DNA of 17,255 bases from Verrucomicrobiota bacterium. Lineage in GTDB: Bacteria; Verrucomicrobiota; Verrucomicrobiia; Opitutales; Opitutaceae. The stretch's first letter is position 1; each line of letters begins with the position of its first letter. Of the stretch, positions 1 through 7,696 are shown in pieces. Under the pieces are notes generated by a model. That model made no database searches, was not told the origin of the DNA, and saw nothing but the letters and a program-made list of their open reading frames with translations. Both the position numbers and the translations under genes were made by a program. The stretch spans positions 1 to 17,255 of the forward strand of contig JAFAAS010000172.1 in NCBI GenBank assembly GCA_023426435.1. The letters run 5' to 3'.

Positions 1-85
1 GGTCAAAGAACAGGACCGCCACCATGTGCCCCTTCCCTCAAATGACAAGCGCCCGCCCACAACTTCTCGCGCCACAACCAACCCC

Positions 86-949
86 TCACCACCCCGCTCC
101 TCCCCAACGCGCCAAACGTTCATCCACATCCCGCTGAAACCGCTCGATAAATCCCCGCGTAAACTCCCGCAGCGTCGGCGCGTTATCCGCAATCAGCGGC
201 GTCAAATCCATCGCCCATGTCAGCCCTTGAGACTGATCGGTCGAATGCGAGGTATGATACGTCGCATGCGCCAGCCGCCGCCCGGCCGTCGCGAGATCGT
301 AGCGCTTCCCCCCCGAGATCTGCGAATCGAACACGCCCACCAGCGCCGCCGCCAGATGCGGATACTTCCCCACATCGAGCGCCTGCTTGTCCGCATCGCA
401 CATCCAATCCAAATCCCGCCACACTTCACACCCCAACACCCGCTCCGGCTTCCGCTCGCGGGGCAATGCCCGCAACGCCGCCAGCGCATGCCCCAACACC
501 GCCACATGCGTGTCGTGCTTGTCGGCCGGCTGATGCAGATAAACCACCTTCGCCCGCGCCGCCAAAAACACCTGCATCAGATCCGCCTGCACCGCCGCAT
601 TCGTCGCGTCTTTCACCGCACGGCTCGGATGCGCGAGCTGCAACTGAATCGAATACTCCCCGACGTGCGCCGCCTTCCGCTGCTCATTCCTCCGGATCGC
701 CTGCATCTCCTCGTCCGAACAACTCGCATACACCCCCGCTCGCGGACTACCCGCGCCATTCGTCACCACCACCCCGCCAAACCACCGATCGTCCCGCCCG
801 AAACACTCCGCGATCCCATGATACGCCATGATCTCAATATCATCCTGATGCGCCGCCACGCAGAGGTGCGTCGTGCGCGCCAGCGCATCCGCCGGCGTCC
901 ACTGCGCGTTGGGCACAAAGATATCCGCGTCAGGTTGCGACAGTTTCAT
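86..949 (-). CDS. PIG-L/LmbE family deacetylase
   Basis: The protein has 287 residues and starts at an ATG at 949. Family members are zinc-dependent hydrolases that usually remove an N-acetyl group from a GlcNAc-type sugar conjugate; the substrate here cannot be told from sequence. Visible family marks are AHQDDIE at residues 33-39 (the usual motif is AHPDDE, so Pro is replaced by Gln), the loop VTNGAGSPR at 62-70, the RNEQRKAA stretch at 87-94 that follows the substrate loop, and HDTHV at 145-149, which supplies the second pair of metal/catalytic histidines. There is no signal peptide or membrane segment, so it should be cytoplasmic. It is divergent from the exporter cassette starting at 1088 and stands alone in the window. 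A weak GAAGG lies just before the start. The family call is firm; the role is unknown. Confidence 0.87.
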   Translation of the reverse strand: MKLSQPDADIFVPNAQWTPADALARTTHLCVAAHQDDIEIMAYHGIAECFGRDDRWFGGVVVTNGAGSPRAGVYASCSDEEMQAIRRNEQRKAAHVGEYSIQLQLAHPSRAVKDATNAAVQADLMQVFLAARAKVVYLHQPADKHDTHVAVLGHALAALRALPRERKPERVLGCEVWRDLDWMCDADKQALDVGKYPHLAAALVGVFDSQISGGKRYDLATAGRRLAHATYHTSHSTDQSQGLTWAMDLTPLIADNAPTLREFTRGFIERFQRDVDERLARWGGAGW

Positions 950-1087
950 ACGCCTTCAGATCGCCCGCTTCCGGCGCTCTCGTCAATCGGCCAACCTCAA
1001 CAAGCTCTCCTGAATCGCGCGCTCCACATCGCTGCTTAACCGGACTTGTCCCGTCACCCTTACCCTGCTTCGCTCGCGCCCACGCGT

Positions 1088-2305
1088 ATGAGCGCCCCCC
1101 GCCCCTCCCTCGAAGGCCTCCGCATCGATCGCACGAAAGCCTCCGCCGCCCGCGGACCTTCCGCCAAACTCCTCGCCGGCCTGCTCATTCTTCTCGTTCT
1201 CGCCGCCGTCGCGTGGTGGTGGCTCACACGCGAAAAACCCCTGCCCGTCCGCACCGCCGTCGTGCGCGAACTCGCCTCCGACCAACCCACCACCCTGCTC
1301 AACGCCTCCGGCTACGTTACCGCCCGCCGGCTCGCCACCGTCTCCTCCAAAATCACCGGCAAAATCGTCGAGGTGCTCGTCGAAGAGGGCACTCGCGTTG
1401 AAGAAGGCCAGGTGCTCGCGCGTCTCGACGATTCGAATACACGCGCCAGCCTCCGCCTCGCCGAAGCCCAGCTCGCCGCCGCCCGCACCGCTCTCGCCGA
1501 AACCGACGCCAACCTCGCCCTCGCCGAGCTCGAGCTCCGCCGCCAAACCGAGCTCTCCGAACGCGAAATCATCTCGCCCGCCGATCTCGACCGCGCCGAC
1601 GCCAACGCCCGCGCCCTCCGCGGCCGCCGCGAACGCCAGCTCGCCGAAATCGCCATCGCCGAACGCCAGGTCGATGTCTGGCGCCAACAGCTCGACGACA
1701 CCATCATCCGCGCCCCATTCGCCGGCGTCGTCACCTACAAGAACGCCCAGCCCGGCGAGATGATTTCGCCGATGTCCTCCGGCGGCTTCACCCGCACCGG
1801 CGTCTGCACGCTCGTCGACATGTCGTCCCTCGAAATCGAAATCGACGTCAACGAGTCCTACATCAACCGCGTCGAACCCAATCAGCCCGTCGTCGCCACG
1901 CTCGACTCCTACCCCGACTGGAAAATCCCCGCGCGCGTCATCGCCATCATTCCCAGCGCCGACCGCCAGAAAGCCACCGTCCGCGTGCGCGTCGGCTTCG
2001 AACAACTCGACGCCCGCATCCTCCCCGACATGGGCGTGAAGGTCGCCTTCCAAAGCGCCCCCGGCGCCCAGGCGTCTCCACAAAGGCACTACGTCGTTCC
2101 GCGCACCGCCGTTCGTTCGCGCGACGGCCGCGATGTCGTTTACGTCCTGCGCGATGGCCGCGCCGTCTCCCGCGCCGTGACCGTCGTCTCCAAGGTCGGC
2201 GACGAAATCACCCTCTCCGCCGGCGTCGCCACCGGCGAACGCGTCATCGTCGAAGCCCCCGAATCCCTCACCGACAACACCCTCGTGACCGAACCCTCCA
2301 GGTAG
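1088..2305 (+). CDS. HlyD/MacA-type periplasmic adaptor subunit of an ABC exporter
   Basis: The protein has 405 residues from the ATG at 1088. The frame could extend to a TTG at 1046, but the extra 14 residues look non-native. It is a membrane fusion protein linking an inner-membrane transporter to an outer-membrane channel. In order: a short cytoplasmic N-terminus; one membrane anchor at about 28-46 (AGLLILLVLAAVAWWWL); the first biotinyl/lipoyl half at 82-114 (SKITGKIVEVLVEEGTRV); an Ala/Glu-rich alpha-helical hairpin at about 116-203; the second lipoyl half at 206-225 (IIRAPFAGVV, the classic adaptor motif); a beta-barrel at about 245-325; and a membrane-proximal domain to the C-terminus. 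It is the first gene of a same-strand run with an ATPase and two permeases, so it most likely serves a MacAB- or DevBCA-like pump rather than an RND pump. The cargo is unknown. Confidence 0.9.
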   Translation: MSAPRPSLEGLRIDRTKASAARGPSAKLLAGLLILLVLAAVAWWWLTREKPLPVRTAVVRELASDQPTTLLNASGYVTARRLATVSSKITGKIVEVLVEEGTRVEEGQVLARLDDSNTRASLRLAEAQLAAARTALAETDANLALAELELRRQTELSEREIISPADLDRADANARALRGRRERQLAEIAIAERQVDVWRQQLDDTIIRAPFAGVVTYKNAQPGEMISPMSSGGFTRTGVCTLVDMSSLEIEIDVNESYINRVEPNQPVVATLDSYPDWKIPARVIAIIPSADRQKATVRVRVGFEQLDARILPDMGVKVAFQSAPGAQASPQRHYVVPRTAVRSRDGRDVVYVLRDGRAVSRAVTVVSKVGDEITLSAGVATGERVIVEAPESLTDNTLVTEPSR

Positions 2306-2364
2306 CGGCGAGCGCCAGCGAGCCGCTCCCCTGCTCGTGCTCATAATCGTGCTCGTGCTCGCCT
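2306..2364. repeat. Repetitive intergenic DNA between adaptor and ATPase genes
   Basis: The gap opens with an imperfect inverted repeat (GCGGC ... GCCGC around 2306-2327, enclosing GAGCG/GCGAG units) and continues with a run built from the hexamer CTCGTG at about 2333-2364 (GCTCGTGCTC, ATAATC, GTGCTCGTGCTC). Neither part looks like coding DNA or a promoter. My recollection is that GAGCAC-type runs recur between genes in Opitutaceae, but no second copy exists in this window, so calling it a dispersed repeat is inference. Confidence 0.4.
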
Positions 2365-2379
2365 TCCATCCTTCTCGCC

Positions 2380-3066
2380 ATGTCCACCCCACCCCAACCG
2401 CTCATCCGCATCTCCGGCGTCGAAAAAGTTTACCAGCGCGGCGCCGAAGACATCCACGTCCTCACCGGCATCGATCTCACCGTCCAGCGCGGCGAATTCC
2501 TCGCTCTCATGGGCCCTTCCGGTTCCGGCAAATCCACGCTCCTCAATCTCATCGGCGGTCTCGACCGCCCCACCCGTGGCTCCGTCGAAATCGACGGTCA
2601 GCGCATCGACCAGCTCTCCGACCGCAAACTCGCCGACTGGCGCGCGCATCACGTCGGCCTCGTTTTCCAATTCTACAACCTCATCCCCGTGATGACCGCC
2701 GAGCGCAACGTCGAGCTGCCGCTCCTCCTCACGCACCTCTCCAAATCCGAACGCCGTTCGCACGTCGCCACCGCCCTCGGCGTCGTCGGTCTCTCCCATC
2801 GCACCGGCCACTACCCGCGCCAGCTTTCCGGCGGCGAACAACAACGCGTCGGCATCGCCCGCGCCATCGTCACCGACCCCACGATCCTCCTCTGCGACGA
2901 ACCGACCGGCGACCTCGACCGCAAATCCGGCGACGAAATCCTCTCGCTCCTCCAGGCGCTCAATCTGGAGCACCAAAAAACCATCATCATGGTCACGCAC
3001 GATCCCCACGCCTCCGCCCACGCCTCCCGCACCGTCCACCTCGAAAAAGGCCAGCTCACCTCCTGA
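2380..3066 (+). CDS. ABC transporter ATP-binding protein (LolD/MacB type)
   Basis: The protein has 228 residues, the usual length for a stand-alone LolD/DevA-like ATPase. It hydrolyses ATP to drive the permease pair encoded downstream, on the cytoplasmic face of the inner membrane. Motifs in order: Walker A GPSGSGKST at 45-53, Q-loop VFQFYNLIP with Gln97, ABC signature LSGGEQQ at 149-155, Walker B ILLCDEPTGDLD at 169-180 with catalytic Glu174, and the switch His207 in VTHD. The CDEPTGDLD form and the short length are typical of the lipoprotein-release/MacB/DevA branch (o228 family). The start is an ATG with a pyrimidine-rich leader and no Shine-Dalgarno. It sits 74 nt after the adaptor and 62 nt before the first permease, so it is probably in the same operon. 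Confidence 0.94.
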   Translation: MSTPPQPLIRISGVEKVYQRGAEDIHVLTGIDLTVQRGEFLALMGPSGSGKSTLLNLIGGLDRPTRGSVEIDGQRIDQLSDRKLADWRAHHVGLVFQFYNLIPVMTAERNVELPLLLTHLSKSERRSHVATALGVVGLSHRTGHYPRQLSGGEQQRVGIARAIVTDPTILLCDEPTGDLDRKSGDEILSLLQALNLEHQKTIIMVTHDPHASAHASRTVHLEKGQLTS

Positions 3067-3081
3067 CACCCCTTGGTAGGA

Positions 3082-3095
3082 GCCTGCCCGCAGGC
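3082..3095. repeat. Short palindrome between ATPase and first permease
   Basis: GCCTGC, CC, GCAGGC forms a perfect 6-bp stem, flanked by GGTAGGA on the left and GATTT on the right. There is no T-run on either side, so it is not a convincing terminator. The layout resembles short REP-type intergenic palindromes. Only one copy of this sequence is present in the window. Confidence 0.45.
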
Positions 3096-3128
3096 GATTT
3101 CCTCTCACCCTTCTGGCTTTCGCGACCC

Positions 3129-4289
3129 ATGAAATTCCTCGCCCTCGTCGCCTCCAACTTGAAGCGGAAAAAAGCCCGCACGCTTCTCACGCTTCTCTCC
3201 ATCGTCGTCGCCTTCTTCCTCTTCGGCCTGCTCTCCGCCTTGCGCAAATCCCTCGATGGCGGCGTGGCCGTCGCCGGCGCCGATCGACTCATCACGCGCC
3301 ATAAGGTCTCGATCATCCAGATGATCCCGATCGCTTACCGCACGCGTATCGCCGCCATCCCCGGCGTCGCCGCCACCGTGCCTCACACCTGGTTCGGCGG
3401 CATCTACCAGGATCCGAAAAACTTCTTCCCCAGCATCCCCGTCGACCACGACGCGTTCCTCGAAATGTTCCCCGAGTTCGCCCTCTCCGACGAACACAAG
3501 CAGGCCTGGCGCAACACCCGCAACGGCGCCATCGTCGGCCGCACCACCGCCGAGCGCTTCGGCTGGAAGATCGGCGACCGCATCCCGCTTGTATCGCCAA
3601 TCTGGAGACGCGCCGACGGCTCCGAAGCCTGGGAATTCGATCTCGTCGGCATCTACGACGCCGGCAAAAAGGGCGTCGACACCTCCCAATTCTTCTTCCG
3701 CTACGATTATTTCGACGAGGGGCGCATCGAAGAGGCGCGCGGACTCCTCAGCTGGTTCACCATCCGCGTCGCCGATCCCGCGCAGGCCGGCGACATCGCC
3801 GCCCGCGTCGATCGCGAATTCGCCAACTCCCCCGTCGAAACCAAAACCGAACCCGAAGGCGCCTTCGCCGCCGGCTTCGCTCAACAGGTCGGCGACATCG
3901 GCCTCATCGTCACCGGCATCCTGAGCGCCGTTTTCTTCACCATCCTCCTCGTCTCCGGCAACACCATCGCCCAAAGCGTGCGCGAGCGCACCGAAGAGAT
4001 CGGCGTCCTCAAGGCCCTCGGCTTCCCCAACGGTCTCGTCCTCGCCCTCGTCCTCGCCGAATCCACCCTCATCGCCGCCCTCGGCGGCTTCACCGGCCTC
4101 GCCCTCGCCTGGCTCGTCACCGCCGGCGGCAGCCCCATGCCCGGCATGCTCCCTGTATTCTATTTCCCAATACCAGACCTCCTCCTCGGCATCGCTTTCG
4201 TCTTCGTTCTCGGACTCGTCACCGGCGCCCTCCCCGCCGTCCAAGCCATGCGCCTCCGCGTCGCCGAAGCCCTCCGCCGCCAAGCCTGA
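3129..4289 (+). CDS. ABC transporter permease, FtsX/MacB type (first of two)
   Basis: The protein has 386 residues from the ATG at 3129. The open frame runs much further upstream, but that part overlaps the ATPase gene and has shadow composition. The topology is the MacB/LolCE fold: TM1 at about 18-37 after a basic N-terminus (NLKRKKARTLLTLLSI), a large periplasmic domain at about 40-255, TM2 at about 256-279, the cytoplasmic coupling segment ERTEEIGVLKALG at 286-298, TM3 at about 302-331 and TM4 at about 349-371. The coupling segment is the FtsX/MacB hallmark that contacts the ATPase. The periplasmic part (PHTWFGGIYQD at 85-95) would bind cargo or the adaptor. It is a different sequence from the next gene, so the transporter is probably a heterodimer. 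The start lacks a Shine-Dalgarno. Confidence 0.9.
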   Translation: MKFLALVASNLKRKKARTLLTLLSIVVAFFLFGLLSALRKSLDGGVAVAGADRLITRHKVSIIQMIPIAYRTRIAAIPGVAATVPHTWFGGIYQDPKNFFPSIPVDHDAFLEMFPEFALSDEHKQAWRNTRNGAIVGRTTAERFGWKIGDRIPLVSPIWRRADGSEAWEFDLVGIYDAGKKGVDTSQFFFRYDYFDEGRIEEARGLLSWFTIRVADPAQAGDIAARVDREFANSPVETKTEPEGAFAAGFAQQVGDIGLIVTGILSAVFFTILLVSGNTIAQSVRERTEEIGVLKALGFPNGLVLALVLAESTLIAALGGFTGLALAWLVTAGGSPMPGMLPVFYFPIPDLLLGIAFVFVLGLVTGALPAVQAMRLRVAEALRRQA

Positions 4290-4290
4290 A

Positions 4291-4366
4291 AACACGTCCC
4301 GCGAAACCCGCCAACCTCCGCGAACACCTTCGGTTTCTCTTCCTGATTCGCGACCTTTCGCGTGTT
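4291..4366. repeat. Imperfect long inverted repeat between the two permease genes
   Basis: The 103-nt gap begins with AACACG (4291-4296) and carries its exact complement CGTGTT at 4361-4366. Inside lie two CCGCGAA units (4299-4305 and 4318-4324) and two TTCGCG units (4347-4352 and 4357-4362) that can pair with them. The alternating TTCGCG spacing looks like a degenerate intergenic repeat rather than a regulatory site. It carries no T-run and no promoter that I can defend. Confidence 0.35.
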
Positions 4367-4392
4367 GAGCGGACAATCGAAAGACCCCCGCC

Positions 4393-5583
4393 ATGCTCAA
4401 CTGGCTCTCCCAAATCTCCTCCATCACCGCCGCCAACCTTAAATCGCTCCCCGAGCGCCGCGGCGCCGCGTTCGCCGCCGCTGTCGGCATCGCCGGCGTC
4501 GTCGCCGTTCTCGTTGGCGTCCTCTCGATCGCCGAAGGCTTCCGCCGCGCCATGACCATTTCCGGCTCGCCCGAGGTCGCACTCGTGCTCCGCGCCGGCG
4601 CCGACGCCGAAATGACCAGCGGCCTCAGCCGCGAGCAAACCCGTCTCATCGCCGACACCGCCGGCCTCGCCCGCAACGCCGCCGGTCCGCTCGCCTCCGC
4701 CGAACTCTTCGTCATCATCAACCTCCCCAAACGCTCCACCGGCACCGACGCCAACGTCCCTCTCCGCGGCGTCTCTCCCGCCGCCTACGATGTCCGCGGC
4801 AACCTCCAACTCGTCGAGGGCCGCCGCTTCGAACCAGGCAGGAACGAGGTCATCGTCGGCGCGGGAGCCGCGCGCGCATTCTCCGGACTCGAGCTCGGCA
4901 ACACGATCCGCGTCGGCCAAAACAACTGGACCGTCGTGGGCATTTTCACCGCCGGCGGTGGCGTCGCCGAATCCGAAATCTGGACCGATGCCGCCGTCCT
5001 CCAGCCCGCCTACAACCGCGGCGACAGCTACCAGGTCGTTTACGCCCGCCTCGCCTCCGCCGACTCGTTCCAACAATTCGCCGACGCCCTCACCGCCAAC
5101 CCGCGCCTCAACGCCAAGGTCGTTCGCCAATCCGATTTCTACGCCGAGCAATCCACGATGGTCACCCAGTTCATCCGCGGTCTCGGTGTCGCCATCGCCA
5201 GCCTCATGGCCCTCGGCGCCCTCTTCGGCGCACTCAACACCATGTATTCGCTCGTCTCCTCGCGCACTCGCGAGATCGCCACGCTCCGCGCGCTGGGTTT
5301 TGGCACCAGTCCTGTCATCATCTCCGTCCTGATCGAATCGCTCGTCATTGCGATCACCGGCGGCGCGATCGGCGCCCTCGCCGCCTACCTCGCGTTCGAC
5401 GGCTTCACCGCCTCGACCATCAACTGGCAAACGTTCAGCCAGGTCGCCTTCGCCTTCACCGTCTCGCCCGCCCTCCTCACCACGGCCATCATCTGGTCCG
5501 CCTTCATCGGTCTGCTCGGCGGCCTCTTTCCCGCCATTCACGCCGCCCGCGTGCCCATCGCCGCCGCCCTCCGCGAAATCTGA
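4393..5583 (+). CDS. ABC transporter permease, FtsX/MacB type (second of two)
   Basis: The protein has 396 residues and the same architecture as the previous gene, but a clearly different sequence. TM1 is at about 25-48 (AAFAAAVGIAGVVAVLVGVL), the periplasmic MacB-like domain at about 50-260 (PLRGVSPAAYDVRGNLQLVE at 123-142 and EVIVG at 152-156 are typical of MacB_PCD domains), TM2 at about 264-287, the coupling segment SRTREIATLRALG at 290-302, TM3 at about 306-334 and TM4 at about 360-384. It ends with the common permease C-terminus RVPIAAALREI. It lies 103 nt after the first permease on the same strand, completing an adaptor-ATPase-permease-permease set. The leader is pyrimidine/C-rich (AGACCCCCGCC), without a Shine-Dalgarno. 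The cargo is unknown. Confidence 0.92.
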   Translation: MLNWLSQISSITAANLKSLPERRGAAFAAAVGIAGVVAVLVGVLSIAEGFRRAMTISGSPEVALVLRAGADAEMTSGLSREQTRLIADTAGLARNAAGPLASAELFVIINLPKRSTGTDANVPLRGVSPAAYDVRGNLQLVEGRRFEPGRNEVIVGAGAARAFSGLELGNTIRVGQNNWTVVGIFTAGGGVAESEIWTDAAVLQPAYNRGDSYQVVYARLASADSFQQFADALTANPRLNAKVVRQSDFYAEQSTMVTQFIRGLGVAIASLMALGALFGALNTMYSLVSSRTREIATLRALGFGTSPVIISVLIESLVIAITGGAIGALAAYLAFDGFTASTINWQTFSQVAFAFTVSPALLTTAIIWSAFIGLLGGLFPAIHAARVPIAAALREI

Positions 5584-5689
5584 GCCGACTTCACGCCGCT
5601 GGAAGCGGACGCCCAAGCCGCCCCGCGTCCAAGTTTGCGCCGATCCCTCCGACGTCCGCGCGCCCACATCGCCAACATAAAGGATTCCC

Positions 5690-5707
5690 GAGATCGCCTC
5701 CGATCTC
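5690..5707. other. Hairpin in the gap after the exporter cassette
   Basis: GAGATCG (5690-5696), loop CCTC, CGATCTC (5701-5707) is a perfect 7-bp stem with a tetraloop. No T-run follows on either strand, so it is a poor intrinsic terminator. It may still mark the end of the exporter transcript. A weaker GGACGC/GCGTCC pairing at 5607-5630 lies just before it. Confidence 0.35.
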
Positions 5708-5763
5708 TGCGCCTTCGCGCTCCGTTGCCGCCAAAGGCCTGGCTCGCGATCTATCGATCTGCG

Positions 5764-5780
5764 GTAGCGTGTGACGCTAC
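5764..5780. repeat. Short palindrome upstream of the secreted MBL hydrolase gene
   Basis: GTAGCGT (5764-5770) and ACGCTAC (5774-5780) flank a GTG loop. It lies about 95 nt before the ATG at 5876, in DNA that otherwise shows no gene. It could be an operator-like site or another small intergenic palindrome. No T-run follows, so it is not a terminator. Confidence 0.4.
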
Positions 5781-5875
5781 GGGCGTGTTTCGCCTTTCCA
5801 ATCGAGGCAATCCCAGCTGAAACGGTCGCTCGCGACACCGCACCCGCGGAGCCGCACCGCTCTCCAGCTCACCTC

Positions 5876-7654
5876 ATGAAATCCCTGTCGGCGTTTGTCG
5901 TCGGCCTTGCCTTGCTTGCGTCGTTGTCGGTCCGCGCCGCGGAACCCGCCTTCGTCTTCACTCACGACCCGCAGCCCGGCGCCAGCTCCTCCCCCGCCAC
6001 GCGCATCGTCGCCGCCTCCGTCCGTTCCGAAGCCGGGCGCGACGATCGCACGCTCATCGCCGGCTTCGTCATCGACGGCAAAAACAACCGCTCGATGCTG
6101 GTCCGCGGACTCGGCCCCGCCCTCCGCCCGCTCGGCGTCCAACGCGCGCTCAACCAGCCGCGCCTCACCCTCCACGAACTGCGCGCACGACAGACGATCG
6201 CCGCAATCGCCGATTGGGGCGCCGCCGCCGATCCCGCCCAACTTGTATCCACCGCAGCACGACTCGGCGCGCTTCCCCTCGCCGCCAATTCCCGCGACGC
6301 CGCCCTGCTCCACGCTCTTCCTCCCGGCGTTTACACCGCCAATGTCTCCAGTTCCGACGACGCGAGCGGCATCGCCCTGGTCGAGATCTACGACGCCGAC
6401 GAAAACCCGAGCTCTCGTCTCGCCAGCATCGCGGCCCGCTCTCACGTCGGCACCGGCGAAGACATTCTCATCCTCGGCCTCGCCATCTCCGGCGAGTCTC
6501 CGCGGCAGGTCCTCGTGCGCGGCATCGGCCCGACTTTGATTTCGCAGGGAGTCAACGACGCCCTCGCCGACCCACAACTCTCCATCTACGACGCCCGCGG
6601 AATCCTCGTCGCCAGCAACGACAACTGGTCCGACCAAAACATCGCCGCGCTCTCCGCGCGCATCGGCGCGTTTCCTCTCCCGGAAAACTCCCGCGACTCC
6701 GCCCTGCTCCTCACCCTGCCTCCCGGCGCCTACACCGCGCAGGTCCGCGGCGCCAACAATTCGACCGGCGTCGCTCTCGTCGAACTCTACGACGTCCCGC
6801 CGTCCGCCCGGCAAACCACCTGGACAATGATCAACGTCTCACCGTTCGAACACCAGGCCGACAGCCACTTGATCGAATTTCCCGATGGCCGGCTCGCTCT
6901 CATCGACGCCGCCGACGGCGGTGACGCCCCCGGCACGTTATTGTCCTTCTTCGAACATCGCGGCATCCGCCACCTCGATCTCGTCATCCTCTCGCATTTC
7001 CACTTCGACCATTACGGCCGGCTTCGCGATCTCATCTCCGCCGGCGTTACGATCGGACGCGTCGCCTGCAATCTCCCCGCTCGCGGTAATCCCCATATCG
7101 ACGCCGAACGCGGCTGGGGCTTCTCCCGCGAAGACGCCGAATCCCTCCTGCGATTCCTCGACGAAAAACGCATTCCGCATTTCACGCCACGCACCGGCGA
7201 GCGCCTCCTCGAAGTTCCACTCGGCGACGGCACCTTCGCCGCACTCGACGCCGTCTGCCTCTACGACGGACTCAACACCCCCGTCGGCCCCACCGACACC
7301 AACGACACCAGCATCATCGTCCGCCTCAGTCACGGCCGCACCCGCGCCCTTTTTACGGGCGACCTCAACCACGCCCTCGGCGCGTGGCTCGCCACCGGCC
7401 CGTTCGACCTTTCGGCCGAAATCCTAAAACTTCCGCACCACGGCACCGCCGGCATCGCGCCGCCCGAATTCTTCGAACGCGTCGGCGCCCGCGTCGCCAT
7501 GGTGCCCTCGCCGAAGAACCTGTGGCATTCACCTCGCAGCAAACTCGCCCGCGACTTCTACGCCGAGCGCAACATCCCCGCCTTCGTCAACGGTATCCAC
7601 GGACATGTGACAGCCACGCTCACCACTGCCGGCTTCCGCATCGATCACCAGTAA
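5876..7654 (+). CDS. Secreted metallo-beta-lactamase-fold hydrolase with two Opitutaceae-type N-terminal repeats
   Basis: The protein has 592 residues from the ATG at 5876, chosen because a signal peptide follows at once (MKSLSAFVVGLALLASLSVRA, cleavage near residue 21-22). Residues about 42-174 and 180-307 are two copies of one domain; both hold LVRG(L/I)GP, a (P/A)xL ending about 20 residues later, NSRD(A/S)ALL, LPPG(V/A)YTA and (I/V)ALVE(I/L)YD. Residues about 315-592 form an MBL fold of the ComEC C-terminal type: DSHLIEF at 329-335, LIDAADGG at 342-349, the metal motif SHFHFDH at 373-379, the metal-bridging Asp496 in FTGD, and LPHHG with His521-522. The metal ligands are intact, so it should be an active hydrolase outside the inner membrane, perhaps on a phosphodiester or nucleic-acid substrate, which is inference. 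No ComEC channel is attached. The gene is convergent with the thioredoxin-like gene. Confidence 0.88.
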   Translation: MKSLSAFVVGLALLASLSVRAAEPAFVFTHDPQPGASSSPATRIVAASVRSEAGRDDRTLIAGFVIDGKNNRSMLVRGLGPALRPLGVQRALNQPRLTLHELRARQTIAAIADWGAAADPAQLVSTAARLGALPLAANSRDAALLHALPPGVYTANVSSSDDASGIALVEIYDADENPSSRLASIAARSHVGTGEDILILGLAISGESPRQVLVRGIGPTLISQGVNDALADPQLSIYDARGILVASNDNWSDQNIAALSARIGAFPLPENSRDSALLLTLPPGAYTAQVRGANNSTGVALVELYDVPPSARQTTWTMINVSPFEHQADSHLIEFPDGRLALIDAADGGDAPGTLLSFFEHRGIRHLDLVILSHFHFDHYGRLRDLISAGVTIGRVACNLPARGNPHIDAERGWGFSREDAESLLRFLDEKRIPHFTPRTGERLLEVPLGDGTFAALDAVCLYDGLNTPVGPTDTNDTSIIVRLSHGRTRALFTGDLNHALGAWLATGPFDLSAEILKLPHHGTAGIAPPEFFERVGARVAMVPSPKNLWHSPRSKLARDFYAERNIPAFVNGIHGHVTATLTTAGFRIDHQ

Positions 7655-7666
7655 TCGCTCAGCCAA

Positions 7667-7691
7667 TGGAGGCGCGGTGCCCCCACCGCGC
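7667..7691. repeat. Palindromic element copy 1 (intergenic, convergent)
   Basis: A TGGAG lead-in is followed by stem GCGCGGTG (7672-7679), loop CCCC and stem CACCGCGC (7684-7691). It is almost identical to the copy at 14614-14638 and close to the copy inside tex at 11018-11042. It lies between the convergent MBL and thioredoxin-like genes. There it could also help end transcription, but no T-run accompanies it. Confidence 0.75.
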
Positions 7692-7696
7692 ATGAA

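Noticed and set aside
26..1039. Plus-strand 337-codon open frame opposite the PIG-L gene
   Set aside because: It is Arg/Pro/His-rich with no domain; the minus strand shows the PIG-L metal motifs in order.
983..2392. Long minus-strand open frame opposite the adaptor gene (469 codons)
   Set aside because: Its product is Gly/Ala/Glu/Asp-rich without any domain, and the opposite strand encodes a complete HlyD adaptor. In DNA with C-ending codons the antisense frame rarely meets stops.
3105..5838. Two long overlapping minus-strand open frames opposite the permease genes
   Set aside because: Same shadow composition (runs of Glu-Gly-Asp-Glu), no signal peptide, no known motif, and both permeases on the plus strand have complete membrane topology.
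5584..5875. Possible small gene in the gap before the MBL hydrolase
   Set aside because: Open frames here are short, Arg/Pro-rich and run into neighbouring genes; no start with family-like coding follows. Only two small hairpins are visible.
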